DNA from: Echinarachnius parma
Taxonomy: Eukaryota > Echinodermata > Echinoidea > Clypeasteroida > Echinarachniidae
Assembly (NCBI GenBank): GCA_037951105.1
Contig: JBAMJV010002081.1
Coordinates: 62,001 to 126,000, forward strand
Reading direction: 5' to 3'
DNA: 64,000 nucleotides
Below the pieces are notes generated by a model, which was given only the letters and a program-made list of their open reading frames with translations, made no database searches and was not told the DNA's origin. Positions 54,601 through 64,000 of the stretch are shown here, in pieces. The position numbers were made by a program, and so were the translations under genes. Within the stretch, counting starts at the first letter, position 1; each line of letters opens with the position of its first letter.

Positions 54601-57600
54601 TAAATCGAATACATTATCGTCTTAAGAGTAAATTCCTAGTTCTCTTCATCAACATCAATCATCTAATTATCCTGCTCCTCCTCAACTGTGATGGTCTCTG
54701 GGTAGGTCTGGTTGGAGGTAGCCTCCGGTCTGTACATCACCTGACAGAACATGGCTGGCTGGCTGCGGAACTCCTGATAATAGAGAATACAAAAACAAAT
54801 CAATGTAAATCGAATACATTATCGTCTTAAGAGTAAATTCCTAGTTCTCTTCATCTTCCATAGTGATAGCTGATAGTGATAATAGTCTCTGGGTAGGTCT
54901 GGTTGGAGGTAGCCTCCGGTCCGTACATCACCTGACAGAACAGGGCTGGCTGGCTGCGGAACTCCCGATAATAGAGAATACAAAAACAAATAAATCAATG
55001 TAAATCAAATTCATAATCATCTGAAGAGTAAATTCCAAGTCCTCTTCATCTTCCACAGTGATAGCTCATAGTGATAGTCTCTGGGTAGGTCTGGTTGGAA
55101 AAAATCCTTGGTCCGCACATCACCTGACAGAACAGGGCCGGCTGGCTGCGGAACTCCTGATTACAGATCTGAATTCTGAAGGAATGAAAACAGTCAAACA
55201 AAACTGTGGAACTAGAGACAACTTTCTTCTAAAATGATATTGTTTGAACTTTGAAGAGTACATTCGCAGTTCCCTTCATTCTCCATAGTGAGTCTCTGGT
55301 TGTAACAATTGTTTAAAGGGACTTAGTAACATTGTCCAAATCCTCAAAATAAAATGTTAATTCTAGCGGTTCCCTCATACCTTGTTGTATTCGTATTAAC
55401 AATAAAATCTTGGGACCGGTTTTGTTTTTTCAAATTTCCCTTTCGTTACAAAGATATGTACGATCAAAGTATTCAGATAAGAAAAACTCCCCCGGAGTTT
55501 TGAAACCGTGTACAAAGTGAGTGCAGTGAGTTAGTGAATATCACTTTGCATTTTCGCTCATTTCTTGGCCATGCAATGTCCATTTGACTTGAAATGTTCA
55601 CACAATACCCTGTGGACATATGAGATGACAACAATATACATTGCATCAACCCTTCATCTCTTTTTGCACATGTCAACAAAGTTACTAGATCCTTTTAAGT
55701 TCATACAGTATGACAAGCAGTACTGATAACAAGCCTCCACACTAACCATTTTCCTTACTGGCCCATTTGGGCAAGTAAAATAACAACTTTAATAATTTTA
55801 ATTGCCTGAACAAATATCTAATTGCCTGCTACTTCTAGATGAGATTTAAACCTAAAAAATAACATTATTCTCTTATAGTTGACCAATAAACAACTAAGCC
55901 ATTTATGACATTTTTTTTGCCCGACACCAATTTTTACTTACCCCGGGCAAAAGGGCAAGTGCTAGTGCCGAGCCCCGAGTATGTGCAAGTTTAATTCATA
56001 ATGCTCTGAATTAACATCAGTGTCATGGTTGAATGGCAGTTTCATAGGAAAACTGTCATAAAAGTTACAGTATGTTAATTTGTGATAACTTGCTGACCTT
56101 GTAAACATTGTAGGTTTGATTGTTTAGTCAAAACAGACTAATTATGACTTCACACAGGTCTTCTATGAAAATACTTTCAGGATGTAAATGTTGGGGCAAT
56201 ATGGGGTCTATTTCCTGTACAATTATGTGAAAATCATAACATTGTGTGCTTAAACACTTTAAATGCTTGACTGCTCATCCCTAAAAATACATTGCTGTAC
56301 ACTCGGCACAATACAGGAAGTAGGTATAATTTTTGGTTAATTTCATGCTGCTATTGTTTTAGCATAGTATCTATTGCACTTTCCAAGTCACAACTTGTTG
56401 AACATGATAAATACATTTGTGGAGCACCACTTCAATAGTTATAAATAATAGATCTGTATCTTTCACATTCACTAACCAACTGCACCTACATAACAAGCAT
56501 AGTAAGTACATGTAGCATACATGTATTATGCCATATTATATTCCACATACTAAGAATCTTGCTCTACGATTGGTCAAAAGTTAATCACGTGATGAAATAT
56601 AGATTCGCCCATCATTGATGGGAGAAGAAAAGTTCGGTACACTGTGTAGATATTTTGGGTGAAAGTGCGTTGCACTCACTAGATAGTCGGTAAAAGTGCG
56701 TTGCACTGTGTAGATATTCAATTGTTCGCGCGCAAGTATATACGCGTGCGCGCGTTAGTGCGCAGAAAGGTAGCGCGCTGATGCGCAACATTTTCGCGCA
56801 GCTACGCTTAATAGACAATGGTATAAGCGTAATCTTGTTCATGTGCAGGATTGACGAAATTAAAATAAAATTGCTCAATATTCCAAACTGTTTAGCCCTT
56901 TGTGTTAGTTATAGGTTGTTTGTGATCAAAATAATTGATGTGGAATATAAAGCAAATAATCACCTTTTGGTTTCAGGCGATGGCAAACTATCACTTCCTC
57001 GGCGATCTGAATGTATACGCTATCTTTCCTCAGCTTCGCTTCGGAAAGATAGCTACATCCAGATCGCCTCGGAAGTGATAGTTTGTCCAATCACCTTCAC
57101 CAACGGTAATTATTTGCTTACTATATAGACATGGAAATATAGCATAGTATGTTATTTATAACATTATAGTTCTTTCACTTCAGATTGAACATGTAGTCAT
57201 TCTAAAAACTGAAAATGTAATTCTACTCGAGAACAGACCAGTATATGGAAAATTATGAATGTTTCAAAAAGGGGAAGTGGGATAAGTTTCTATTGATGCG
57301 CTGTAAGAAAGGAAAGTAATTCAAGGAAGTTGAGCATAGTAATTAAATCACACTAACAATACCCAAGTTGTTAATAAATACCTTCGCTTTTGATGACAAT
57401 ACACGGGGGAAAAGTACGATTTGTCCCCATAGCATTTAAAATCGCCCTCGTGAGCCAATACACAGAGGCGAAAAAAACGTTTTTCAACAAAATCGCCCTC
57501 GCTGTTGTATATCACATTTTTTAGTTAGTCCCATGCATGCAAAATGTTCTTTTTATTAGAATGAGAATGCTTGTCTTCAGTATAGGGTAAGATCTTTATA

Positions 57601-60600
57601 ATCAGTCATTACAATGTCTGAGAAAAATAAATATAAAACAAAATGAAAACAAAATTTAAACAAGACAAAAAAGCCCCTGTGAGCCCCAAAATAGCCCTCG
57701 TGATTATTTACATGGGGGCAATTTTTCTTTCTAAATAAAAATAAATAGCCCTTGTGAAATAAAAAGTATTTTTGGGGTTTGCATAATATAGTGAGTTAGT
57801 GACCACCTACATGTAAAATAAAATAAAAGTGGTCACTGTAGATACATGTAGGTGACAGATGGGCAGGTTCAGAACATGGTTTTCTCTGTAGTGATCTTTC
57901 TTGTGACCACTACAGGCAGGTTGGCTGAGTACTACATGTACAGACAGTTTGCTGCTAAGACAGGGTTGCACTGTACTCAAAGCAAAAAGGGTTGTTGCTA
58001 TGCAAAACGTTTTTTACAAATTTATAGGAAATTGTATGTAGACTTCAATTTCCTTTATTGTCAGAGATTACAACTTGGCAGTAACTGAGAGATACAATAA
58101 GCAAATAATTGGTGTACAGTTTGTGTAACTTTCAAAATGTAAAGACCCAGAGGGAAAGTTAATAATAGCTCAAACTCTCTATTCTAGGGTATCCCATTAA
58201 ACCTGATTCTGAGCATGATGGTTAGGATCCATGCACTTGATGGAAACTTTCCACATGGGTGACTTTGAAACATTCAAACTTAGAGCGAGAGTCCATATTA
58301 AAGGGACTTAGTAACATTGTCCAAATCCTCAAAATAAAATTTTTAATTCTAGCGGTTCCATCATACATTGAACATTGTATTCGTATTAACAATAAAATCA
58401 TGGGACCGGTTTCGGTTTTTCAAATTTCCCTTTCGTTACAAAGATATGTACGATTGAAGTATTCAGATAAGAAAAACTCCCCCGGAGTTTTTCTTACTGT
58501 GTACAAAGTGAGTGCAGTGAGTCAGTGAATATCACTTTGCATTTTCGCTCATTACTTGGCCATGCAATGTCTATTTGACTTGAAATTTTCACACAATACC
58601 CTGTGGACATATGAGATAACAACATTGCATCAACCCTTCATCACTTTTTGCACATGTCAACAAAGTTACTAGATCCCTTTAAAAGTGTTCAGGATTAAAA
58701 GTTTGTGGAACTCGAAATCTAAGGTGTTTCACTGAGGATCATGCAACTTTACATTTATTCAATTCAACAGTTAAACATCTTTAATTGGTCAAAATCTGAA
58801 CACAATTGTAAGTAACTTAGTTAACCCATTCACTACGAGATTCTGAAATCCCCATAGACTTTGTACATGGCCCACGTGGTTCCCTACTTCCCGTACTAGT
58901 AAGCGATGGGTTAAGTGTACTTTGGTTGACTTTGAAACATTCCTTGGAACTAAACAAAGAGACTTTGAATCAACTTACGGTTCTGGTTGCCATGTAGAGC
59001 AGCCCAATGAGTAGAAAGCTGAGCGCAACGGTGACGGTGCAGACAGCAGTCAGGGCCCAGGTGCTGCACGGCCGGTTCCGTCTCACCCCCTGGATACGAA
59101 CAGCGCCATCTTGGGCCTCGCAATCACAGCGACAGTCACAGTTTGCATCCCTGCAGTCACTGTTGGTGCACTCACTACATCTCTAGAAAAAAGTAATTAA
59201 GGAAGGTAGAATTTAGAAAGCTGACAGATTTTATTTTTTTTAAAGTACGGTAATTCTTATGTAGGATAATGTAACTTGAAAACTTGTAAATTTAAGCTGT
59301 CAAAATAATCTGTTTTACATAAAGCAGGGACATTTGTTTATCATTTTTTTTTGTGGGAGCTACTTTTCAAGCTTGCCTGCATGAAAATAGCACTCTCAAA
59401 TTTGTTTTGCAATTAACTCTCGACCTTGCAATTTAACAGCCTGGGCACTTTCAGGCACCCTTTTTAGCATTTTGGGGGTTAAAAGGCTCCCTTGGATTTT
59501 TTCACTGCCCCAATTCATATGAAAGCGAAACTATGACTTAGTTCAGAAGAACGTTTGCGTGAGAAATGTAACATTCGGACAAATTGGTATAAATCATACT
59601 GTTCTGAGTCTTACATACATGCATTACATTCCGACTATATTTGCTTTTAAAAGGTAAACATAGAATAAATGGCAAATTATTTTACAAACTTCTTACCTAA
59701 ACTTTTAGTGATAAGGCATTGTACTTCTATTTTAGAAATTATACATAGTCGATTGGGTGAATATTTGGCAATAGGCAAAAAAGTTAGAATTAAGAGCACC
59801 TTTTTTGCACCTGCTTTTAGATTGTACGAAAGATTTTGTAGCATGCATTTGCCGATGTACAATAAATACTGTATGCATGCAAGTGTGTAATGAATGCTAG
59901 CGAGCACACTCACACATGCAAGTACATTGTAATATTGTGTACTTGCATGTACATCGAGTCGGCAATTGCACACTGCAAAACCTTTGGACTATCACACAGC
60001 ACGTGCCAAAATATATAAATTTGGACTTTTTGGCCCATTGCCATAGAGTACCGAAGCTGTGACATCATAAAAATCTATTTTTAGAATTTCTCAATTTGAA
60101 CTTCATTTTCCGAAAGAGCATACAAAATAATGTCCAATTGTTGAAAACCAATCGAAAATTGTAAGTATTGGCTGAGATATGCCCAATCAGTGTTATAGAC
60201 TATAACTTATAGTGCTCTGGACCTGGTTCATAAAGTTACGAACCAGAGCACTATAACACTGATTTCCTATAATAATTGACAACAAATTCATTCGGATGGG
60301 CATACTGTACTGTATGTATCTCAGCCAATACATACTGTAACATTATTCAATTGATTGTCAACATTTGGACATTATTTTTTATGCTCCTTCGGAAAATGAA
60401 GTTCAAATTTGGAAATTCTAAAAATAGTGTTTGATGACGTAACACTTCACCACTTAGTATTGTCACTGGATCCCAATTGGCTACAGGATATTGACTTTAG
60501 ATACAAGTACAATTCATTGTAGTTCAGAAGAAAATTTGTAGAGACATTTCTAGATTGAACATTACCATTTGGACATTTTTGTTAACATGATATACTAAAC

Positions 60601-63523
60601 GTTCTGATGCAAAACTATGCATTTTCATCAGACTGTTTTTTGCCGACAGAAAACATGAAATAAATCAGACCAGAATGTATTTCTTACCCAAATTTTTTAC
60701 ACGATTCAGAATATGGCTGGGATCAATATCTTTATAATACCATTACAGAGGTCAGACTCAGAGTCAATTGAGAAATTGAGAAATATTAAATAGAGACACT
60801 TCCAATGCTGGACACTTCTTACCTTGTAAACCAGGATCATCAACAACTATTTAAAAACATCTTTTGTACATTTTGAAAAACTAAAAAAGTATTAGAAAAT
60901 AAGCATTTAATTTTTTTTTAAAGCTTCAAATAAATGTGGGATCCAACATAATAATTATTTTGATCGCATATATTTATCGATAATTCAGCTGTTTCTGAAC
61001 CAATTTTGATAGAATAAAGTTGATTCTGTCATTAAAATTGTATGCTCTTTCAAATCTCACGCTCAGTTTTGTTTTCATTACCTCACAAAAAATATTTCTT
61101 GAAGCGCCCTCTATACCAAAACTCATCTATGGTTGAGAGACCCCCACATCGGCACCCTAAAACATTTCCGACAGTTTTAGACTTAAAAATCGTACAAATT
61201 TCATAAAACTTTACTCACACATTGAGAAAATGGTGCAGATTCCGATGCGATGATCAGATTTGCGATTTATAATTTATATTTTGAGATATCGACTTCGAAC
61301 GCGCGCGTTGTTTTTTGGCTTCACGAGTTCGAAGTGTTTTTATTACCGGCACCCCCTCAACTCTCATTGACAACGCACGCAACTCAAAATTTCTTGTGCG
61401 ATGTTGCCTTGTTGGTATTATTTTACAAATTTCACAAAAATATTCGTAGCGGACGATAAACGCATTATTTCTCCTCGAAATGTCGACCAGTGCAGTTTCT
61501 AAGGGTAGCGCGCATCATCACATGCGCGATTTTTCACAACACGCGCAAAAACAAATATTACGCGGGGTGCCGATAATAAAAACAGTGCCGATGTGTAGTA
61601 CACCTACCATACCTGGTATGTTAATTTTTATTTGCATGCAAAAATAAATACAGCTGACAGACACTGACATTCAACATTTCAAGACAAACAAAGACTCGGC
61701 GCCAATATTTAATAATATATTATACTGTTGTTATATGGCGGTGGAGGTTATAGCACGGAATATTACATCCCGAGGGATTTAAAATGCTATTGTGGGAAGA
61801 GTAAATAAGTCCCGAGACGAAGTCCAGGGACTTATTTTCTTCACAAAATAGCATTTGAAATCCCGAGGGTAGGAATATTCCGTGATTTTCCCTGACAACA
61901 AATTGAACAACTGTTTTATCATCTGACTGTCAAACACAGGGGTGTAATATTGCCATGGTATATCCAAAAATATTAATTATTATAACACCGCAGCGGCATG
62001 TACTGTATTTACTAAGTCATGTGATAATAATTAATATGAACCAGCTCATCACTCATGTTCGACAGAAATATACCGTCTCTACATTGGGTTTACTCTTATA
62101 TCGAATTTTTTACCCTACCGACCGACCACATCTACACTGTACAATGGTTCTGGGAGAACCATTTACCTTACACTAGTGCTAATCGCGGTCGAAGTAACTT
62201 TTACGTTTTTTCTCTCTCACATACCTTCTCTTTCTCACTTCTTTTGCACTCCATCAATACATGAATGTATTGTGCCACTTTTTTATTATTTGTTATTATA
62301 TAAATGCGAATACAATACGTTCTGCTATACTCACCAAATCTGCATTTTCAGCGGTAAAATGTTGTGGGTCCGGCTTCCTTCGGGAATTGGCAGGAAATGG
62401 CCGCGTACACACGCCACCTATGGCTGGCTATGGCATAACATATCGCGCGGTACGGTAGCTCTATATCGATATCATGTAAACATGAAAGTTCGTTTACTAG
62501 TCTTTTACAAAGCGTACTTGAATGTATGTTGGTAGCAGAGCGTGATGACAGGCTTCACATAATTACGGCGTTAATAGTCAACGTCTTGATGGAAGATCAA
62601 CATCCGATCTCGAATGGTCAACACTCGAAGAGACCAGCGTCACGTAACTAACATCGCCAGGCAATGCATTGTCTCGCATGTACGTAATTGTGGCGTAGAG
62701 AGCGCACTCTGACTCGGACCAGAAAAATACTGAGTCGCCATTATAACACAGGAAGCATGCTAGAAAGAGGCTTGATACGTTGATGTATCTTCGAAAATGG
62801 GCTTATTTCTACCTTTTTGCCAATATTTTCCCAAATTAAAGTGCCATCAGGAGTAAAATGGTGAGTTAATGCATTCAACATGTTTCTTAGAGTATGAATG
62901 TGAAGCATAATTTTCATGCTTTGGTTGTGTTAAGTTAACATAATTTTCGGAAGATGTAGTGCATGGTTCCCTTACGTTCATACCACGTAAGTGAATGGCA
63001 ATGAGTGTATGTGTGCGACCGACCAGCTTGCAGAATATGAGTGACAGGATGACAGGGGTGTCGATCTGTCCGGGAAACACAATACATTGTGGGGCCGGGG
63101 GCGAGCTATTGTTCACAAACAATGCTCGCACTCGCCCCCCCCCCCCCCCCCCCCCCCCAATGCATTGTGTTTTTCGAACAGATCGACACCCCTGGAATAT
63201 GAAGACTGATTTTCGGTCTACAGACTACAGTTCATGCAACCGCGAATTCAACCAACGACCGCAGAAATCAGCTGATGAGCTGCCTGAGCGCCGCGGCGCT
63301 CACACATGTAAACAACACACGCAATCGCATCGCGGTCACTCTTTCCGATTTACGGAAATCATGCGACAAAATAAAATCGTATAAAAATTGGTGATTTGAA
63401 TCATACCTGCGCCTGTGGCTGGAGGGGTTGTGTCTGAGAAACTTGTGTAGAATTTGTGTTCGAATCTGCTTTGGATTTCGGGGAATAAATTCTCCCTTCC
63501 GTGACGGGCTTGTAGATCGTCAT
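51530..63523 (-). CDS. ITM2/BRI-like BRICHOS membrane protein, 6 exons, 291 aa
   Basis: Exons 63523-63407, 59182-58979, 54568-54395, 53879-53769, 53021-52862 and 51639-51530 join in phase (0,0,0,0,1) into one open frame. Order: N-terminal cytosolic region with a Cys-rich stretch (about 40-62), RRNR, a membrane helix (about 83-103), a linker, and a BRICHOS domain (about 145-242). BRICHOS hallmarks are D162, C178 and C237. The 16- and 59-residue spacings match what I remember of ITM2B, as does the sequon N184-N-S six residues after the first Cys. A dibasic IVKR-S site near 258-262 would release a 30-residue peptide, like the BRI peptide. The family chaperones its own C-terminus in the secretory pathway and is cut by furin. 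The human homologue also has six exons, as I recall. Odd: exons 3, 5 and 6 have decayed tandem copies, and the released peptide lacks cysteines. The family call rests on motif alignment by eye. Confidence 0.85.
51723..51829 (-). pseudogene. Second copy of ITM2-like exon 6, alternative C-terminus or relic
   Basis: A good acceptor (AACCAG) and an open frame: GSIVKRSADNQFSPSD and on to a stop at 51725-51723. Relative to the intact copy it lost one base after QF, so the peptide after the cleavage site is different and Ser/Pro-rich. It could be a live alternative last exon; decay looks likelier. Confidence 0.7.
51958..52021 (-). pseudogene. Third copy of ITM2-like exon 6, dead
   Basis: Homologous over the cleavage-site region, but the acceptor AG reads TG, the KR codons are changed (VER), and a TAG follows within 11 codons. 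192 bases from the second copy. Confidence 0.8.
52228..52365. mobile_element. Foldback MITE, family 3, second copy
   Basis: Ends AGGGACCCGTTGCAGAGAG and its mirror, with the same loop block CCAATCAGATTTGCCCA. It lies 3' of the second exon-6 relic side of the ITM2-like intron 5. Confidence 0.88.
52862..53021 (-). CDS. ITM2-like exon 5, intact copy (end of BRICHOS)
   Basis: 53 codons plus one base. Acceptor CCCTCAG, donor CGAG then GTAACT. It holds the second BRICHOS Cys (RDHCFQRSTFWL). Reading through the donor would add about 40 unrelated residues; splicing to exon 6 restores a family-like C-terminus. Two truncated copies lie upstream in the gene. Confidence 0.88.
53095..53203 (-). pseudogene. 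Second copy of ITM2-like exon 5, frameshifted
   Basis: Keeps the acceptor and about 110 bases, but an extra base in the DVTLMAT region shifts the frame, and homology stops at the Cys codon, so it has no donor. 182 bases from the intact copy. Confidence 0.85.
53277..53383 (-). pseudogene. Third copy of ITM2-like exon 5, truncated
   Basis: The frame is open from the acceptor to RDH, where the Cys codon TGC reads TGA. It lacks the 3' part and the donor. 180 bases from the second copy. Confidence 0.85.
53769..53879 (-). CDS. ITM2-like exon 4 (BRICHOS core)
   Basis: 37 codons, phase 0 on both sides (GTTCAG; AAG then GTAAAA). It encodes the first BRICHOS Cys (DENCFLLKHNNSL) with a sequon right after it, then the RNVLEFM block that parallels RNLLELL in ITM2B. 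This exon is single copy. Confidence 0.9.
54255..54311 (-). pseudogene. 3'-half copy of ITM2-like exon 3
   Basis: Repeats the last 57 bases or so of exon 3 (PEFSNQHHITVMSDFRI) with its donor GTAAGT, but lacks the 5' half. An AG just before it (GTCCAG) would give a 47-base exon, which breaks the frame. Confidence 0.8.
54395..54568 (-). CDS. ITM2-like exon 3, intact copy (linker and start of BRICHOS)
   Basis: 58 codons between TTATCAG and ATC-GTAAGT. It carries an acidic run ending EEEQDIEMIDVPEF that parallels the EEEEVEFISVPVPEF block of ITM2B, and the conserved BRICHOS Asp (VMSDF). A sequon (NQT) lies at residue 128. Four damaged relatives flank it: three upstream in the gene and one 3'-half fragment downstream. 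Confidence 0.88.
54657..54773 (-). pseudogene. Second copy of ITM2-like exon 3, decayed
   Basis: Starts at the same acceptor (TTATCAG) and matches exon 3 closely through the acidic run, then hits a stop after EEEQDN. It has no 3' half and no donor. It sits 205 bases from the intact copy and carries duplicated upstream intron sequence as well. Confidence 0.85.
54880..54964 (-). pseudogene. Third copy of ITM2-like exon 3, acceptor lost
   Basis: Homology covers the first 30 codons or so. The acceptor AG has become GG (TTATCGG), so it should not be spliced. 191 bases separate it from the second copy. Confidence 0.82.
55072..55156 (-). pseudogene. Fourth copy of ITM2-like exon 3, decayed
   Basis: Same start (GAGTTCCGCAGCC) after an AG, but the middle has drifted (CGPRIFSNQTYP) and it runs into a stop (TGA) beyond the homology. 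192 bases from the third copy. Confidence 0.8.
55313..55698. mobile_element. TTAAAGGG element, family 4, in ITM2-like intron 2
   Basis: Reverse orientation to the 47.2 kb copy. Ends TTTAAAGGGACTTAGTAAC and GTTACTAGATCCTTTTAA. Confidence 0.88.
55700..58297. other. ITM2-like intron 2, repeats only
   Basis: 57400-57760 carries repeated 'AATCGCCCTCGTGAG' and 'AGCCCCTGTGAGCCCC' blocks related to the 3.1 and 11.0 kb inserts. 56690-56810 has a GCGC-rich patch (CGCGTGCGCGCGTTAGTGCG). No exon supported. Confidence 0.55.
56951..57119. mobile_element. Hairpin element (AGCAAATAATCACC arms)
   Basis: About 169 bases folding on themselves: GCAAACTATCACTTCC, GGCGATCTG and CTATCTTTCC are mirrored around CAGCTTCGC. 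It lies in ITM2-like intron 2. Confidence 0.85.
58298..58682. mobile_element. TTAAAGGG element, family 4, second copy in ITM2-like intron 2
   Basis: Same orientation as the 55.3 kb copy and very similar to it, with an intact central stem (AAAAACTCCCCCGGAGTTTTT). Confidence 0.88.
58979..59182 (-). CDS. ITM2-like exon 2 (Cys-rich region and membrane helix)
   Basis: 68 codons. The acceptor is TTTTCTAG and the donor ACC then GTAAGT, both good. A cluster of eight cysteines in the first 21 residues (RCSECTNSDCRDANCDCRC and on) lies on the cytosolic side and might be palmitoylated or bind metal. Then come RRNRPCS and a hydrophobic helix ending LLYMATRT. The Cys cluster is not something I know from vertebrate ITM2. 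Confidence 0.8.
60055..60445. mobile_element. Foldback element in ITM2-like intron 1
   Basis: About 390 bases: AATTTGAACTTCATTTTCCG is mirrored by GGAAAATGAAGTTCAAATT, with an inner stem TATTGGCTGAGATATG / TATCTCAGCCAATA and a loop stem CTGGTTCATAAAGTTACGAACCAG. Confidence 0.85.
61752..61897. mobile_element. Hairpin element in ITM2-like intron 1
   Basis: CACGGAATATTACATCCCGA and AAATGCTATTGTG are mirrored downstream, with an inner ATAAGTCCCGAGACG / CGAAGTCCAGGGACTTAT stem. Confidence 0.85.
63053..63194. mobile_element. CAGGGGTGTCGATCTGTCCG element with poly-C
   Basis: Ends CAGGGGTGTCGATCTGTCCG and CGAACAGATCGACACCCCTG. The interior has ACACAATRCATTG on both sides and a C-run of about 20. 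It lies in ITM2-like intron 1, about 210 bases past the first exon. Confidence 0.85.
63407..63523 (-). CDS. ITM2-like exon 1 (cytosolic N-terminus)
   Basis: ATG at 63523 opens MTIYKPVTEGRIYSPKSKAD, then a Ser/Thr/Gln-rich run to residue 39. The donor is GCAG then GTATGA, phase 0. No upstream in-frame ATG was seen. The segment is hydrophilic with no signal peptide, as expected for a type II protein. Confidence 0.75.
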
Positions 63524-64000
63524 TTTGGTGCGTGTACAGAGTTACCGAATCTGGCACTATCGATTATACAAAATGGTGCGGATTGATTAACTGAAGATTT
63601 CGATCATTTTTTTGTGACTCGACTCGACTGCATGTACTGCTATTATTTGGAAGCGGAGCGTATGCGGTATGGTACGGTGGCCTGGATGGGGCAGGGGTGG
63701 TATCGATGGCAAGTCCTTCCCCACCCACTGACCTCTCTGGTAAAACCATCCCCCATGTTTGAAATTGATGAATATATATATTGTTTTTGAATTTGGCATG
63801 CATAATTGCATTATTTGGAGCCCAACAGATTGCACCTGACACCTCATTTTCGAGCATCTGAGGGGTCTAGGCTCGGCTTGCACACATACCCTGGTATGTC
63901 ACCGAGCTGAGAAGTCTGCACGATGTACTGTGCCGGACTGACCAGATGATGCACTGTTAGGTCGGATTTGAGCGATGGACAGGCAGCATGAAGTAGGAAC

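Noticed and set aside
56612..57128. ORFs around the 57 kb hairpin
   Set aside because: They span a foldback element and intron sequence, with no recognisable domain.

Overview
This is nuclear DNA of a multicellular animal, not a microbe. Coding exons end at GT/AG splice sites, introns are kilobases long, the DNA between genes is AT-rich, and it is packed with short inverted-repeat transposons, tRNA-derived SINEs and LINE debris. The gene families and the SINE type suggest a marine invertebrate, perhaps a deuterostome (echinoderm, hemichordate or lancelet); I cannot name the species.

Three host genes can be read. (1) Positions 1-14437, minus strand: a galactose-3-O-sulfotransferase (GAL3ST) family gene in three exons, cut off by the left edge. 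(2) Positions 7977-9569, plus strand: an intact intronless UDP-glycosyltransferase of 530 residues, lying inside the roughly 13 kb first intron of gene 1. (3) Positions 51530-63523, minus strand: a six-exon gene for a type II membrane protein with a BRICHOS domain and a furin-type site, of the integral membrane protein 2 (ITM2/BRI) family. Its exons join in phase to 291 residues. Three of its six exons (3, 5 and 6) have each been tandemly copied at a period of about 180-205 bp, and in each array only the copy nearest the 3' end of the gene is intact.

Between these genes lies a repeat graveyard. 22.7-30.5 kb holds fragments of multicopy, probably element-linked protein families: two zinc-finger pieces, a conserved unknown piece, an SGNH-hydrolase exon with one stop, and a 39-bp coding minisatellite. 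32.2-37.2 kb is one giant foldback of about 5 kb with a (GAA)~100 tract in one arm and a LINE reverse-transcriptase relic in its loop. 38.8-41.3 kb is an element with 17-bp inverted ends carrying nine copies of GGTAACGGAAGGAC. 43.0-46.5 kb holds two related segments, each carrying insertions the other lacks, including an insertion-within-an-insertion made of a CCAACGTTGG palindrome array. At least ten families of short foldback/TIR elements recur across the window.

The sulfotransferase and the UGT both act on sugar conjugates in the secretory pathway. Beyond the nesting, the sequence gives no direct evidence that they share a pathway.
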